From Segatella copri (lineage in GTDB: Bacteria > Bacteroidota > Bacteroidia > Bacteroidales > Bacteroidaceae): 46,150 bases of DNA. Under the pieces are notes generated by a model, which was not told where the DNA came from, did no database searches, and saw nothing but the letters and a program-made list of their open reading frames with translations. Positions 16,494 to 24,272 of this stretch are shown in pieces. Position 1 is the first letter of the stretch. The number at the start of each line of letters is the position of its first letter. The stretch is from NCBI RefSeq assembly GCF_002224675.1, contig NZ_NMPZ01000030.1:1-46150 (forward strand), in the 5' to 3' direction. Position numbers and translations under genes: made by a program.

Positions 16494-16501
16494 TATCTTT
16501 G
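16494..16501 (+). promoter_or_regulatory. -7 promoter element of the YjbR-like gene
   Basis: TATCTTTG matches TAnnTTTG. No perfect -33 TTTG is present (GTTT near 16477). The leader is about 40 nt. Confidence 0.55.
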
Positions 16502-16546
16502 TCCCCTAAAACATAGAATCATTTTAATCAGAAATAATCAGAAGAT

Positions 16547-16918
16547 ATGATGAACATAGAATCAGTTAGAGAGTATTGCCTCTCACTCCCCCTCGTTACT
16601 GAGGATTTTCCTTTTGATGAAACCACTTTGGCGTTTCGGATTATGGGAAAGATTTTCGCCTGTCTCGACCTGGAGCGCCCGGAATGGGTTACGATGAAAT
16701 GTAATGCCGATTACGCCCTCGAACTTCGGGAAGTGCATCCCGAGATAGAAGGCGCCTGGCATTGGAATAAGAAATACTGGAATCAGGTAAACCTTTATGG
16801 CACGCTGGAAGATGATTTCATCCTGTCCCTGATTCGTCATAGCTATTCCGAAGTGGTGAAGAAACTCAAGAAAAAGGAGCGGTTGGAGCATTCGGAAATA
16901 ACGGAGGTGAAGGAATAG
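16547..16918 (+). CDS. MmcQ/YjbR family protein
   Basis: The 123-aa protein matches the MmcQ/YjbR family (CyaY-like fold, proposed DNA-binding): it begins NIESVREYCLSLPLVTEDFPFDE, here recognisable from VREYCLSLP and the FPFDETTLAFRI motif. Further blocks are FACLDLE, VTMKC, the HWNKKYWNQV motif and a C-terminal LIRHSYSEVVKKL. Length is typical. Substrate and function in the cell are not established. It is monocistronic and converges on the AAA-ATPase/nuclease gene, with a shared hairpin between. Confidence 0.9.
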   Translation: MMNIESVREYCLSLPLVTEDFPFDETTLAFRIMGKIFACLDLERPEWVTMKCNADYALELREVHPEIEGAWHWNKKYWNQVNLYGTLEDDFILSLIRHSYSEVVKKLKKKERLEHSEITEVKE

Positions 16919-16930
16919 GGAGAAAGTAAA

Positions 16931-16984
16931 AAGAAGAAGGCTCTGAATTAGCCATAAGAAATGCTGATTCAGAGTCTTCTTATT
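16931..16984. terminator. Bidirectional terminator
   Basis: AAGAAG-g-CTCTGAAT pairs with ATTCAGAG-t-CTTCTT around an 18-base loop. It lies between two convergent genes and is A-rich on one side and T-rich on the other. Confidence 0.75.
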
Positions 16985-18779
16985 AATTTATAATTCCTAG
17001 CTTTTTAAGTCTAGAGTAAATCGCTCCTCTCGAACGCTCCATGATTTCTGCTATTTCCTTTATCTTTTTTCCTTCATTATAAAATTTTATCAGAATATCA
17101 TCTGCTTCTTTTTCCCAAGGGAGATAGGCGTTTCCGTGTTCTTTTCTTTTTTCTTCGACAGAATACGCTTTCTTAAGTGTTGGTTTTGTTGAAGCTTTAT
17201 CCAGAATCCTGTATTCCCAATCCTCAATAGTCCTTGTTTCTGTGCTGAAGCTGATGCCAATCTTTACGAGCTTTCTTTCATCAGCCTCGAAAGGAACCAT
17301 GTAGCCTTTTTCGTCTATCTGGGCGAGGGCTTCCTTGGCAGGCTTGTTGATCTTTATCTCGAAGACGAAGATGGTGTGGGGCGAGAACATCACGGCATCG
17401 GCCCTGCCCCTGCAACTCTTCACCTGCGTGAGAACGGCTATGTTCATCATCGAAAGCATGATGTAGAAAACGGTTTCGTAATAATACTCGTTTTTCTGCA
17501 TGTCTGCCAATACATCCTTTCCGCCTTCCGGGTAAGGAATGGAAGCGAAGTAGGATTTCATCAGCGTCATCGCCTTGTCGATGTTTCCATACACCAATGC
17601 CTGGTAGAATCTTGCTGCAAAGCCCAGCGAAGTACCATCGCTCAGATTCGTGTAGAGCGGCAGCAGGTTTTCCATCAAGCCGGCTCTTACTTCCTTGTTT
17701 GGAATGCCGAGAAAGTAGCCTTTGGTGAGAGGGTCGTAGTCCTTGATGGTAAGGTAGCCGCTCTGATAGAGCAATGGCAGGGCATCCGTCATCTTCTCCG
17801 TAGGACGATCGAACGAAGACGAGAAGGCAAAGACGTTGTCCAGCTCCGTCACGTCAGTCTTGAATCTCTGCATCTGATTGATGAGATAGGTAGAAGTACC
17901 CGATGCAAACCAGTAGTCCTCTATCTCGCCCGATGCCAGGGCACGCATCAGACTGAACGGATTGAAGATGTCTGGGCTGTTTCTTGTGAAATGATAGCCG
18001 TCGTAATTCTCCTGGAGCATCCGTGCCATCTCTTCCTTGCTCACCCCATTGTGCTCCGCCATCAGTTCGATGTCCTGGTTCAGGGTGGTGGTAAGTTCCT
18101 CTTTAGTAATGCCGCAGATGGCAGCAAATTCTGGGTCCATGGAGATGTTGGCCAGATTGTTGATGGCGCTGAAGATGCTGAGCTGCGAGAACTTGGTGAT
18201 ACCCGTGATGAAGGCGAATCTGATGTATTCATCATTAGCCTTGATTGGGGCATAAAATTCCTGTATGACGGTTCTGATTTCTGATAGCCTGTCCTCATTA
18301 TGGAGCACATCAAGAAGCGGCGCATCATATTCGTCTATGATAATGATGACCGGCTTGCCTGTTTGCTCTTTTGCCGAAATAATCAAGTTCTTGAATCTGT
18401 CTCCGGGAGTTTCACTTTCTGGATTATTTCCCCAGATACTTTCATATTCGGAAAGTTTGTAATTGAATTTGGATTGCAAATCTTTGAGATTGCAATTCTT
18501 GAATGTGGACATATCGAAATGCAGGACAGGGTATTCTGTCCAGTCCTTTTCCAATCCCTCAATGGCAAGCCCCTTGAACAGGTCTTTTTCGCCTGCGAAA
18601 TAGGAATGAAGGGTTGTGCTCAGCAAGGATTTTCCGAACCGGCGGGGACGACTGAGAAATACGTATTTGTACTTCTTGGTCAACTTGTATATCAAGTCAG
18701 TCTTATCCACATACACGCATCCTCTTTTGATGATGTCGCTGAATGTCTGTATTCCCACAGGATAAATTCTTTCTACCAT
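16983..18779 (-). CDS. AAA-ATPase-like / PD-(D/E)XK nuclease protein with C-terminal HTH
   Basis: The 598-aa protein has the full family layout. The ATPase part (1-210) has YVDKTDLI, P-loop variant RPRRFGKS (44-51), Walker B IIIIDEYD (145-152) and the ITGITKFS sensor region. A middle domain follows. The PDDEXK_9-type nuclease (about 420-525) has GRAD (458-461), FEIK (473-476) and QID-KGY (487-493). A further segment (about 553-597, LPWEKEADDILIKFYNEG then IKEIAEIMERSRGAIYSRL) is a helix-turn-helix like those fused to DNA-acting proteins in Bacteroidetes. The nuclease residues are intact, so catalytic activity is plausible. The role of this abundant family is unproven. Confidence 0.9.
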   Translation of the reverse strand: MVERIYPVGIQTFSDIIKRGCVYVDKTDLIYKLTKKYKYVFLSRPRRFGKSLLSTTLHSYFAGEKDLFKGLAIEGLEKDWTEYPVLHFDMSTFKNCNLKDLQSKFNYKLSEYESIWGNNPESETPGDRFKNLIISAKEQTGKPVIIIIDEYDAPLLDVLHNEDRLSEIRTVIQEFYAPIKANDEYIRFAFITGITKFSQLSIFSAINNLANISMDPEFAAICGITKEELTTTLNQDIELMAEHNGVSKEEMARMLQENYDGYHFTRNSPDIFNPFSLMRALASGEIEDYWFASGTSTYLINQMQRFKTDVTELDNVFAFSSSFDRPTEKMTDALPLLYQSGYLTIKDYDPLTKGYFLGIPNKEVRAGLMENLLPLYTNLSDGTSLGFAARFYQALVYGNIDKAMTLMKSYFASIPYPEGGKDVLADMQKNEYYYETVFYIMLSMMNIAVLTQVKSCRGRADAVMFSPHTIFVFEIKINKPAKEALAQIDEKGYMVPFEADERKLVKIGISFSTETRTIEDWEYRILDKASTKPTLKKAYSVEEKRKEHGNAYLPWEKEADDILIKFYNEGKKIKEIAEIMERSRGAIYSRLKKLGIIN

Positions 18780-18805
18780 AGTCTTTGCATTTTTATTCTT
18801 TGTGG

Positions 18806-18813
18806 CAAAGTTA
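18806..18813 (-). promoter_or_regulatory. -7 promoter element of the AAA/PDDEXK gene
   Basis: TAACTTTG on the minus strand, about 27 bases before the ATG at 18779. No clear -33 element. Confidence 0.55.
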
Positions 18814-18930
18814 CGAAAAGTTTTTGAAATGGAAGCGATTTGGAAGGAAAAAATGGGGCTGGGGGAAGAAAAAATAGAGGCATTTGAAGGAAATTCATTA
18901 AAAAAAGTATGGAGATTCCATGAAGTTCGA

Positions 18931-19380
18931 TTACCACTCTACCTTATCGTTGAGAATCACGCCATCGGTTGCATCTTCGGCTGTAAAGGTTGCGCCACGA
19001 TACTGCACGCAGAGCATCAGCAGCGGCTCGGCACCATTGTTGCGAACAGAGCGCTTGCCGGCTGGTGCTACTCTCACCACGCTTCCCTCCTGAATAGGGA
19101 ATACCTTGCCATCCACCTGGAACTCGCCCTTGCCGCTGAGGAAGAAATACAGTTCCTCGTGGTTCTTGTGGGTGTGGAGGAAACCTGTCTCTGCGCCAGG
19201 AGCAAAGCTCTGGAATGAGAACTCACCACCAGTAGCATTCACGCTCTGACCTCCGAATACCTTTCCGGGAATCTTAATCTCAGGACCCAGTTCTAAGGTG
19301 TAGTCCTTGAGATCACTCATCTTGCCAAAATCTGTGGCTGTAAAGTTATCAGCCTTTGCAATAATCTTTGTTTCTTTCAT
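18931..19380 (-). CDS. Cupin-domain protein
   Basis: The 149-aa protein is a single cupin barrel. The metal-site motif 1 is seen as H-T-H-(4)-E in LHTHKNHEELYFFLSGKGEF (about 88-107). Motif 2 is weaker: 'P.G..RSVRNNG' lacks the usual histidine except as S/R. Small cupins of this type act as isomerases, dioxygenases or sensors, so the substrate is unknown. It is divergent from an HxlR-type regulator. Its promoter is at 19512-19543 and its leader contains a two-copy 30-bp repeat. HxlR regulators often control a divergent neighbouring gene of redox or electrophile stress, so control of this gene by the regulator is likely. Confidence 0.85.
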   Translation of the reverse strand: MKETKIIAKADNFTATDFGKMSDLKDYTLELGPEIKIPGKVFGGQSVNATGGEFSFQSFAPGAETGFLHTHKNHEELYFFLSGKGEFQVDGKVFPIQEGSVVRVAPAGKRSVRNNGAEPLLMLCVQYRGATFTAEDATDGVILNDKVEW

Positions 19381-19450
19381 CTTGTCTGTTATTTTTAAAA
19401 GTTTATATTTCTCTTTTTTTTATTTCTTATTGTGAATTTGTGAATACTTC

Positions 19451-19508
19451 TGCTTTCAGCTTTCAATTCTGAATAGCGCTTGCTTTCAGCTTTCATTTCT
19501 GAATTGCG
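19451..19508. repeat. Two-copy 30-bp-period repeat in the cupin leader
   Basis: 28-bp units at 19451-19478 and 19481-19508 share 26 positions (core TGCTTTCAGCTTTCA, then TTCTGAAT). On the minus strand the unit begins 4 bases after the cupin -7 element, so the predicted transcript starts within or just before it. Confidence 0.75.
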
Positions 19509-19511
19509 TTG

Positions 19512-19543
19512 CAAAGATACTGCGAAAAACTGGTTCCTGCAAG
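19512..19543 (-). promoter_or_regulatory. Promoter of the cupin gene
   Basis: CTTG (19543-19540), 20 bp, TATCTTTG (19519-19512) on the minus strand. The leader is about 125 nt. Confidence 0.7.
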
Positions 19544-19638
19544 AGGGCACTTGGGGGTAAGATGGTTACCGGGAGGTAACTATTGCGTGGGAATGGGAGA
19601 AAGAAAAATGAAGCGTTAACTTAGATTAACTTGGTATG

Positions 19639-19670
19639 TTTGGTTTCTTTTCGGATATTAGTTACTTTTG
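19639..19670 (+). promoter_or_regulatory. Promoter of the HxlR-type regulator gene
   Basis: TTTG (19639-19642), 20 bp, TACTTTTG (19663-19670). Transcription would start near 19677, at the first copy of the repeat below. Confidence 0.75.
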
Positions 19671-19678
19671 TAGCCTAT

Positions 19679-19727
19679 TGCAGAATATTATAGAGTTTTG
19701 CAGAACATTATTGCAGAATATTATAGA
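19679..19727. repeat. Repeats at the start of the HxlR transcript
   Basis: TTGCAGAATATTATAGA occurs at 19679-19695 and 19711-19727 (32 bp apart), with a degenerate TTGCAGAACATTAT between (19698-19711). The array begins about 8 bases after the -7 element, an operator-like position. Confidence 0.75.
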
Positions 19728-19755
19728 TTATAGTAGAATATAAAGAAGATAGATT

Positions 19756-20124
19756 ATGGCAAGAATGATAAAAGAAATGGTAGTGCAGGACTGTCCCATC
19801 CGTAACGTTCTGGCGCGCGTTTGCGACAAGTGGTCGCTACTGGTAATCTACACCCTGAAAAATCATCAGGATGGTCCCCTCCGGTTTAATGCCCTACGTA
19901 AGCTGATTCCGGATATTTCGCAGAAAATGCTTACCAGCACGTTAAAATCGTTGGAGACTGATGGATACGTTACCCGCAAGGCTTATGCCGAAGTGCCGCC
20001 AAGAGTGGAGTATTCTCTCACACCTCGTGCTGAAACCCTTATTCCTATTATGGATCATCTGATAGAATGGGCGCTGGATAACATGGCTGTGATTCTGAAG
20101 GATAGGGATAAGGCAGCAGGCTGA
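19756..20124 (+). CDS. HxlR-family transcriptional regulator
   Basis: The 122-aa protein is a winged helix-turn-helix regulator of the HxlR/MarR-like family: DCPIRNVLARVCDKWSLLVI at the N-terminus (the Cys-Pro motif is often redox-sensitive), LRKLIPDISQKMLTSTLKSL as recognition region, and EVPPRVEYSLTPRAETL for the wing. Length is typical. HxlR proteins respond to electrophiles, disulfide stress or metabolites, commonly through the Cys in the CPI motif, here Cys14. Likely targets are its own promoter and the divergent cupin gene, since both carry repeats at their transcript starts. Confidence 0.9.
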   Translation: MARMIKEMVVQDCPIRNVLARVCDKWSLLVIYTLKNHQDGPLRFNALRKLIPDISQKMLTSTLKSLETDGYVTRKAYAEVPPRVEYSLTPRAETLIPIMDHLIEWALDNMAVILKDRDKAAG

Positions 20125-20199
20125 TTTCCCAGATGAGTTTTCCGGAAAATCATTCATATTTTCTGTAGTTTGGGTAATGCATGTTTTCTGGATTCTTTG

Positions 20200-20207
20200 T
20201 ATCTTTG
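20200..20207 (+). promoter_or_regulatory. -7 promoter element of the DXS-like gene
   Basis: TATCTTTG, 35 bases before the ATG at 20243. The -33 match is poor (TTTT/TTTG at unusual distance). Confidence 0.5.
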
Positions 20208-20242
20208 CACCCGGAAATCATAATTATAACTATTATAAGAAA

Positions 20243-22033
20243 ATGTATATTGAGAAAATAAAGTCGCCAGCCGACTTGAAGAAGCTGGATTTGAAGGAAC
20301 TGCAGGTGGTGGCGGATGAAACCAGACAGGCTGTGCTGAACCGTGTAAGCAAGCATGGCGGTCATGTGGGACCAAACCTCGGATTCGTGGAGGCTACCGT
20401 GGCGCTTCACTACGTTTTTAATGCGCCAAAGGATAAGCTCGTGTTTGACGTAAGCCACCAATGCTATCCGCATAAGGTGCTCACCGGACGAGCTGCGGGA
20501 TTCCTCGGCGATGTGGATGACATGAATGCTATTTCGGGCTATTCTTCTCCTGCCGAATGTCCGGAGTATGACAATTTCGAGGTGGGGCATACTTCTACTT
20601 CCGTGAGTCTTGCCACCGGGTTGCAGAAGGCGCGCGACGTCAAGGGTACCGATGAGAACATCATCGCCATTATCGGCGACGGATCCCTTTCGGGCGGCGA
20701 GGCTTTCGAGGGACTGGACGAGGCTTCGGAACTCGGTACGGGCATCATCATCGTGGTGAACGACAACGAAATGTCTATCGCCGAAAATCATGGCGGAATC
20801 TACAAGAACCTGCGTGCCTTGCGCCAGAGTAACGGCACCTGCGAGCACAACTGGTTCAAGGCGTGGGGCTTTGAATACAAGTATCTGGAAGAGGGTAACG
20901 ACATCGAAAAACTCATCCAGGTTTTCGAGAGCGTGAAGGATACGGATAAGCCTACCGTGGTTCACATTCACACAGAGAAAGGTCATGGATTTGCGCCAGC
21001 CGTAGCCAATAAGGAGGCATGGCATTGGGGAATGCCTTTCAATCTGGAAGACGGCAGCCGACCAAGAAGGAATGCCGATGGAACCATTCCGGAGGTTGCT
21101 CCAACAGAGGATTACGGCACTTTATTCTCTGACTGGATGCTCAGCGAGATGAAGCAGGATAAGACCCTCATCGCTGTAACCGCCGGTACTCCTACCGCAG
21201 GTGGTTTTACTGCCGATAAGCGAAAGTTGGCTGGCAAGCAGCACATCGATATGGGAATCGCTGAAGAGCAGGCAGTAGCGATGATTTCGGGAATGGCGAA
21301 GGGTGGATTGCATCCGGTTTGGACCGTTTACAGCACCTTCATCCAGCGCACCTACGACCAGATAGCGCAAGACCTCTGCATCAATTCCAACCCGGCCGTA
21401 ATCAACGTGGTAGGAGGCGGAGTGAATTCGATGAACGACATCACCCACATCTGCCTTTTCGATATTCCGATGCTCTGCAGCATTCCGGGGCTCATCTATC
21501 TGGCTCCAACCACCTGCGAGGAGTATTTCGCCATGCTCCGCTGGAGCATTCTGCAGGATAAGAAACCTATCGCCATCCGCGTGCCAAGCAATGGCGTGGT
21601 TCATACTTCAGAAGCCGTTGATGCTGAGTATGGCTATGAGGCAAAGTACAAGGTGATGCACCAGGGCGAGAAGGTGGCAGTCATCGCCGCCGGTTCGTTC
21701 TATCAGAAGGGCGAGAATGTTGTTCGCCTGTTGGCTGATAAGGGCATCGATGCTACGCTTATCAATCCCCGTTATCTGAATGAGGTGGATGCCGAAGTGC
21801 TGGATAGCCTGAAGGCAAACCATCAGTTGGTGGTAACTCTGGAGGATGGCTCGAAGGATGGTGGATTCGGAGAGCGCATCGCCTCTTACTATGGCACTTC
21901 AGAAATGAAGGTGATGGTGGGCGGCATCAGAAAGGGTCTCTACGATAGATATGATGTGCAGCAGTTGCTTTCGGATAATCGCCTGCTCGATGAGCAGATT
22001 GTGGAAGACGTTTTGTTAGTAATTAATGATTAG
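20243..22033 (+). CDS. 1-deoxy-D-xylulose-5-phosphate synthase-like enzyme
   Basis: The 596-aa protein has the DXS order of domains. The thiamine-diphosphate part has DVSHQCYPHKVLTGR (69-83), GHTSTS (115-120), GDGSLSGGEAF (145-155) and NDNEMSI (173-179). The pyrimidine-binding part has GIAEEQAV (338-345, catalytic Glu341) and YSTFIQRTYDQ (363-373), followed by a transketolase C-domain. DXS makes DXP from pyruvate and glyceraldehyde 3-phosphate. The usual GADGxTHxGxFD block is altered here to NSMNDITHICLFD (395-407), and several motifs differ from E. coli Dxs. It may be a paralogue with altered role. The ATG at 20243 is chosen because the ORF's upstream codons overlap the promoter. Confidence 0.85.
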   Translation: MYIEKIKSPADLKKLDLKELQVVADETRQAVLNRVSKHGGHVGPNLGFVEATVALHYVFNAPKDKLVFDVSHQCYPHKVLTGRAAGFLGDVDDMNAISGYSSPAECPEYDNFEVGHTSTSVSLATGLQKARDVKGTDENIIAIIGDGSLSGGEAFEGLDEASELGTGIIIVVNDNEMSIAENHGGIYKNLRALRQSNGTCEHNWFKAWGFEYKYLEEGNDIEKLIQVFESVKDTDKPTVVHIHTEKGHGFAPAVANKEAWHWGMPFNLEDGSRPRRNADGTIPEVAPTEDYGTLFSDWMLSEMKQDKTLIAVTAGTPTAGGFTADKRKLAGKQHIDMGIAEEQAVAMISGMAKGGLHPVWTVYSTFIQRTYDQIAQDLCINSNPAVINVVGGGVNSMNDITHICLFDIPMLCSIPGLIYLAPTTCEEYFAMLRWSILQDKKPIAIRVPSNGVVHTSEAVDAEYGYEAKYKVMHQGEKVAVIAAGSFYQKGENVVRLLADKGIDATLINPRYLNEVDAEVLDSLKANHQLVVTLEDGSKDGGFGERIASYYGTSEMKVMVGGIRKGLYDRYDVQQLLSDNRLLDEQIVEDVLLVIND

Positions 22034-22084
22034 TAATTAATGATTAGTTATTAGTTAGACGGCATAGTTAGTTTTTATTTAACG

Positions 22085-22130
22085 AGAAATCCAAACCGGA
22101 GAATGATCTCTAGCTTGGATTTCTTCTGTT
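22085..22130 (+). terminator. Terminator of the DXS-like gene
   Basis: AGAAATCCAA (22085-22094) pairs with TTGGATTTCT (22115-22124), followed by a T-rich tail. The 14-bp repeat TTAGTAATTAATGA lies just before. Confidence 0.7.
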
Positions 22131-22167
22131 TTATCATCGAATGTTTGTCTTAATCCCAGTCATTATC

Positions 22168-22734
22168 TCAATCATCATCATCGTCGTCATCATCATCCCA
22201 ATCTCTGTCGTGCTTCCACTTCTTCTTGTCGTACTTCCACTTCTTGTCGTGCTTGTGATGCTTGTGATGCTTGTCCGGCTTTCCTGGTCCATAAGTTACA
22301 TGGGTTCCGCCTGGCCATCCAGGTCTTCCGTAGCTGCACTCAGGGCGAGGGCGGCGCTTGTCGTGTCCCCAGTTATGCTTTGGATACTTGGTGTAAATAT
22401 GGTGAACATACACATGATTCTGCCAGCCGATAGGGCGATAGAAATAGTAAGAGTCCTTGAATCTCTTCCATTGTCTGGCGGTCATCATGCGCTTGAGCTG
22501 CTTGTTGCGGTAATGCCAGCCGTAGGCATCAATGTCGCGATAGCTGCGGATGCCATTGAGATAATTGAGATTGATGTTCAGGATGCTGTTGCGCTGAACG
22601 CTGCTCAATCCCAGTTCCACCACCATCTTATCTGTGATAAAACGAGCTTCTGCCTGAATATTTGTCAGTCTCTGAGCATTCATAGATGTAATCATCATCC
22701 ATATTGCTACCAATGTCATAATCATTCTTTTCAT
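22168..22734 (-). CDS. Exported protein with His/Lys-rich region and poly-Asp tail
   Basis: The 188-aa protein has a signal peptide (MKRMIMTLVAIWMMITSMNA). It continues with a helical domain (ARFITDKMVVELGLSS, then LNYLNGIRSYRDIDAYGWHY), and an aromatic YYFYRPIGW motif. This core resembles Bacteroides exported proteins with 'LTDKMAYELNL...W..FYRPLYW' that I know only as uncharacterised. The C-terminal 60 residues are low-complexity: Gly/Pro-rich, then repeated HHKH/DKKWKYDKKKW and nine aspartates at the end. His and Asp clusters suggest metal binding or mineral contact (inference). It is monocistronic, with a promoter at 22819-22850. Confidence 0.75.
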   Translation of the reverse strand: MKRMIMTLVAIWMMITSMNAQRLTNIQAEARFITDKMVVELGLSSVQRNSILNINLNYLNGIRSYRDIDAYGWHYRNKQLKRMMTARQWKRFKDSYYFYRPIGWQNHVYVHHIYTKYPKHNWGHDKRRPRPECSYGRPGWPGGTHVTYGPGKPDKHHKHHKHDKKWKYDKKKWKHDRDWDDDDDDDDD

Positions 22735-22818
22735 AACGATCTTCTCTTTAAAGGGTTATTACTGCATTTATTTTACTTGAAGAGGCTACTTGGTGCCGCA
22801 ATCAACTTTTTGATGGTG

Positions 22819-22850
22819 CAAAGATAGAGAGAATAGCTGAAAACAACAAG
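22819..22850 (-). promoter_or_regulatory. Promoter of the poly-Asp protein gene
   Basis: CTTG (22850-22847), 20 bp, TATCTTTG (22826-22819) on the minus strand; leader about 78 nt. The rest of the 22735-23055 gap holds a small GGGAAAA/TTTTCCC hairpin (22851-22878) and the next promoter, but no gene. Confidence 0.7.
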
Positions 22851-22974
22851 GGGAAAACCATAATCTGATGTATGATTTTCCCTAAAAGCATCGGGGGAAA
22901 CTCCCGTAATAAGATTGTAGTATCTTTTATCTGCTAATTAAAATCCTTGTAACCTCTTTGACACAAAATACCCC

Positions 22975-22982
22975 TACCTTTG
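22975..22982 (+). promoter_or_regulatory. -7 promoter element of the phosphatase locus
   Basis: TACCTTTG, about 74 bases before the ATG at 23056. The nearest TTTG (22957-22960) is only 14 bp upstream, so the -33 element is uncertain. Confidence 0.5.
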
Positions 22983-23055
22983 CACCCGAAATTTAACAGG
23001 TATTACCTCGAAAGGGGAAATCTTTAATAAAAGTATTATAGTCAGATAAAGAAAA

Positions 23056-24129
23056 ATGGAAAAGAAAGTATCGGGTAAGCATAGCAGCATGAATGGCTTT
23101 GCTATGATGAAAGGTAGAGTAGTTACAGTAGTTTTGGCTTCGGCTTTATTGTTGGGCGGGGGCTTGACTGCTCAGGCTCAAAACACAGCATTAACCACCT
23201 GCTCTCAGAGTGCAGCAACTGCCATTCCGCAGAATCCAAACTGGAAGGCGAATGCTGCCGAATGGCAGAAACTGAAGGGTGGAATCACCCTCTACATGAC
23301 CAATGACATGGGCCGAAACGGCTACTACGACCAGAAGCCTATCGCCGAACTGATGGGCGAGATGGCGGGTACGATAGATCCTGAATGCGTACTTGCCGTA
23401 GGCGACATCCACCATTTCAATGGCGTGACTTCTACACAGGACCCTCTGTGGCTTACCAATTACGAATATGTTTATTCTCATCCCGACCTGATGCTCGACT
23501 GGTTCCCGGTTTGTGGCAACCATGAGTATCGTGGTAATACACAGGCTTTTATGGACTACGGCAAGGTGAGCCGCCGCTGGATGATGCCAGCCAAATATTA
23601 TACCAAGGTGTTCGACCACAAGGGAACCACCGTGCGCGTAGTCTTCCTCGACACCACACCTCTCATCGATTCTTACCGCAAGAATTCAGAAATCTATCCT
23701 GATGCCTGCAAGCAGGATGCTGAGGCTCAGCTCTCCTGGCTCGATGAAACCCTGAAGAATGCCAAGGAAGACTGGGTCATCGTGGTAGGCCATCATCCTA
23801 TCTACGCCTACACCACGAAGAAGGAGAATGAGCGCCTCGACATGCAGAAGCGCCTTCTGCCTATCCTCCATAAATATAATAATGTGGCGATTTATGCCTG
23901 CGGTCATATCCACAACTTCCAGCACATCCAGAAGAAGGGCGACAACATCGACTACGTAGTCAATTCCTCTTCATCTCTAGCTCGTCCTGTGAAGCCTATC
24001 GATGGCACCGTGTTCTGCAGTCCTGCCGATGGTTTCTCTGTATTTACAGCAGATAAGAAGCTGCTCAGAATGTCGATGATTGACAAGGATGGAAAAATCA
24101 TCCACACGGTTTTAAAGGTAAAAAAGTAA
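23056..24129 (+). CDS. Exported purple-acid-phosphatase-like metallophosphatase
   Basis: The 357-aa protein has a signal peptide (hydrophobic core about 22-35, cleavage after AQA). The metallophosphatase motifs are D84-M-G, GDIHHFNG (116-123), GNHE (154-157), GHHP (245-248) and GHIH (283-286). The order and spacing match the purple or tartrate-resistant acid phosphatases, which hydrolyse phosphomonoesters outside the cytoplasm. In the family block GDxxYFTG the tyrosine that ligates iron is here a histidine (His120). The substrate is unknown. It heads a row of genes with a TonB-dependent receptor and a lipoprotein, pointing to phosphoester scavenging. Met12 or Met17 could also be the start. 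Confidence 0.85.
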   Translation: MEKKVSGKHSSMNGFAMMKGRVVTVVLASALLLGGGLTAQAQNTALTTCSQSAATAIPQNPNWKANAAEWQKLKGGITLYMTNDMGRNGYYDQKPIAELMGEMAGTIDPECVLAVGDIHHFNGVTSTQDPLWLTNYEYVYSHPDLMLDWFPVCGNHEYRGNTQAFMDYGKVSRRWMMPAKYYTKVFDHKGTTVRVVFLDTTPLIDSYRKNSEIYPDACKQDAEAQLSWLDETLKNAKEDWVIVVGHHPIYAYTTKKENERLDMQKRLLPILHKYNNVAIYACGHIHNFQHIQKKGDNIDYVVNSSSSLARPVKPIDGTVFCSPADGFSVFTADKKLLRMSMIDKDGKIIHTVLKVKK

Positions 24130-24149
24130 AAAGGTAAAAAAGTAAAAAG
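24118..24149 (+). repeat. A-rich repeat GGTAAAAAAGTAAAAA
   Basis: The 16-base unit is repeated at the end of the phosphatase gene and just beyond (24118-24149). The same unit recurs in the next intergenic gap (27103-27130). Confidence 0.7.
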
Positions 24150-24176
24150 AGCTTTAACCCCTTTGCACCTCCGTTC

Positions 24177-24195
24177 CCAGCGATTCCATCGCTGG
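24177..24195. repeat. Short REP-like palindrome
   Basis: CCAGCGAT-TCC-ATCGCTGG is a perfect 8-bp stem with a 3-base loop between the phosphatase and receptor genes. It resembles REP units seen in many Bacteroidetes. Confidence 0.6.
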
Positions 24196-24200
24196 TCTCC

Positions 24201-24236
24201 AAGCTTTTATATTAGAGGTAAAAGGAGCTTTTTTGC
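24201..24236 (+). terminator. Intercistronic terminator or attenuator
   Basis: AAGCTTTTA pairs with TAAAAG-ga-GCTT and is followed by TTTTTT, 37 bases before the receptor ATG. It could reduce transcription of the receptor relative to the phosphatase. Confidence 0.55.
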
Positions 24237-24272
24237 GAAAAGAAACGAATGAAGATTTCAATAGCGATATAG

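Noticed and set aside
17376..18284. 302-aa plus-strand frame
   Set aside because: Antisense to the AAA/PDDEXK gene, no motif.
20150..21025. 291-aa minus-strand frame
   Set aside because: Antisense to the DXS-like gene.
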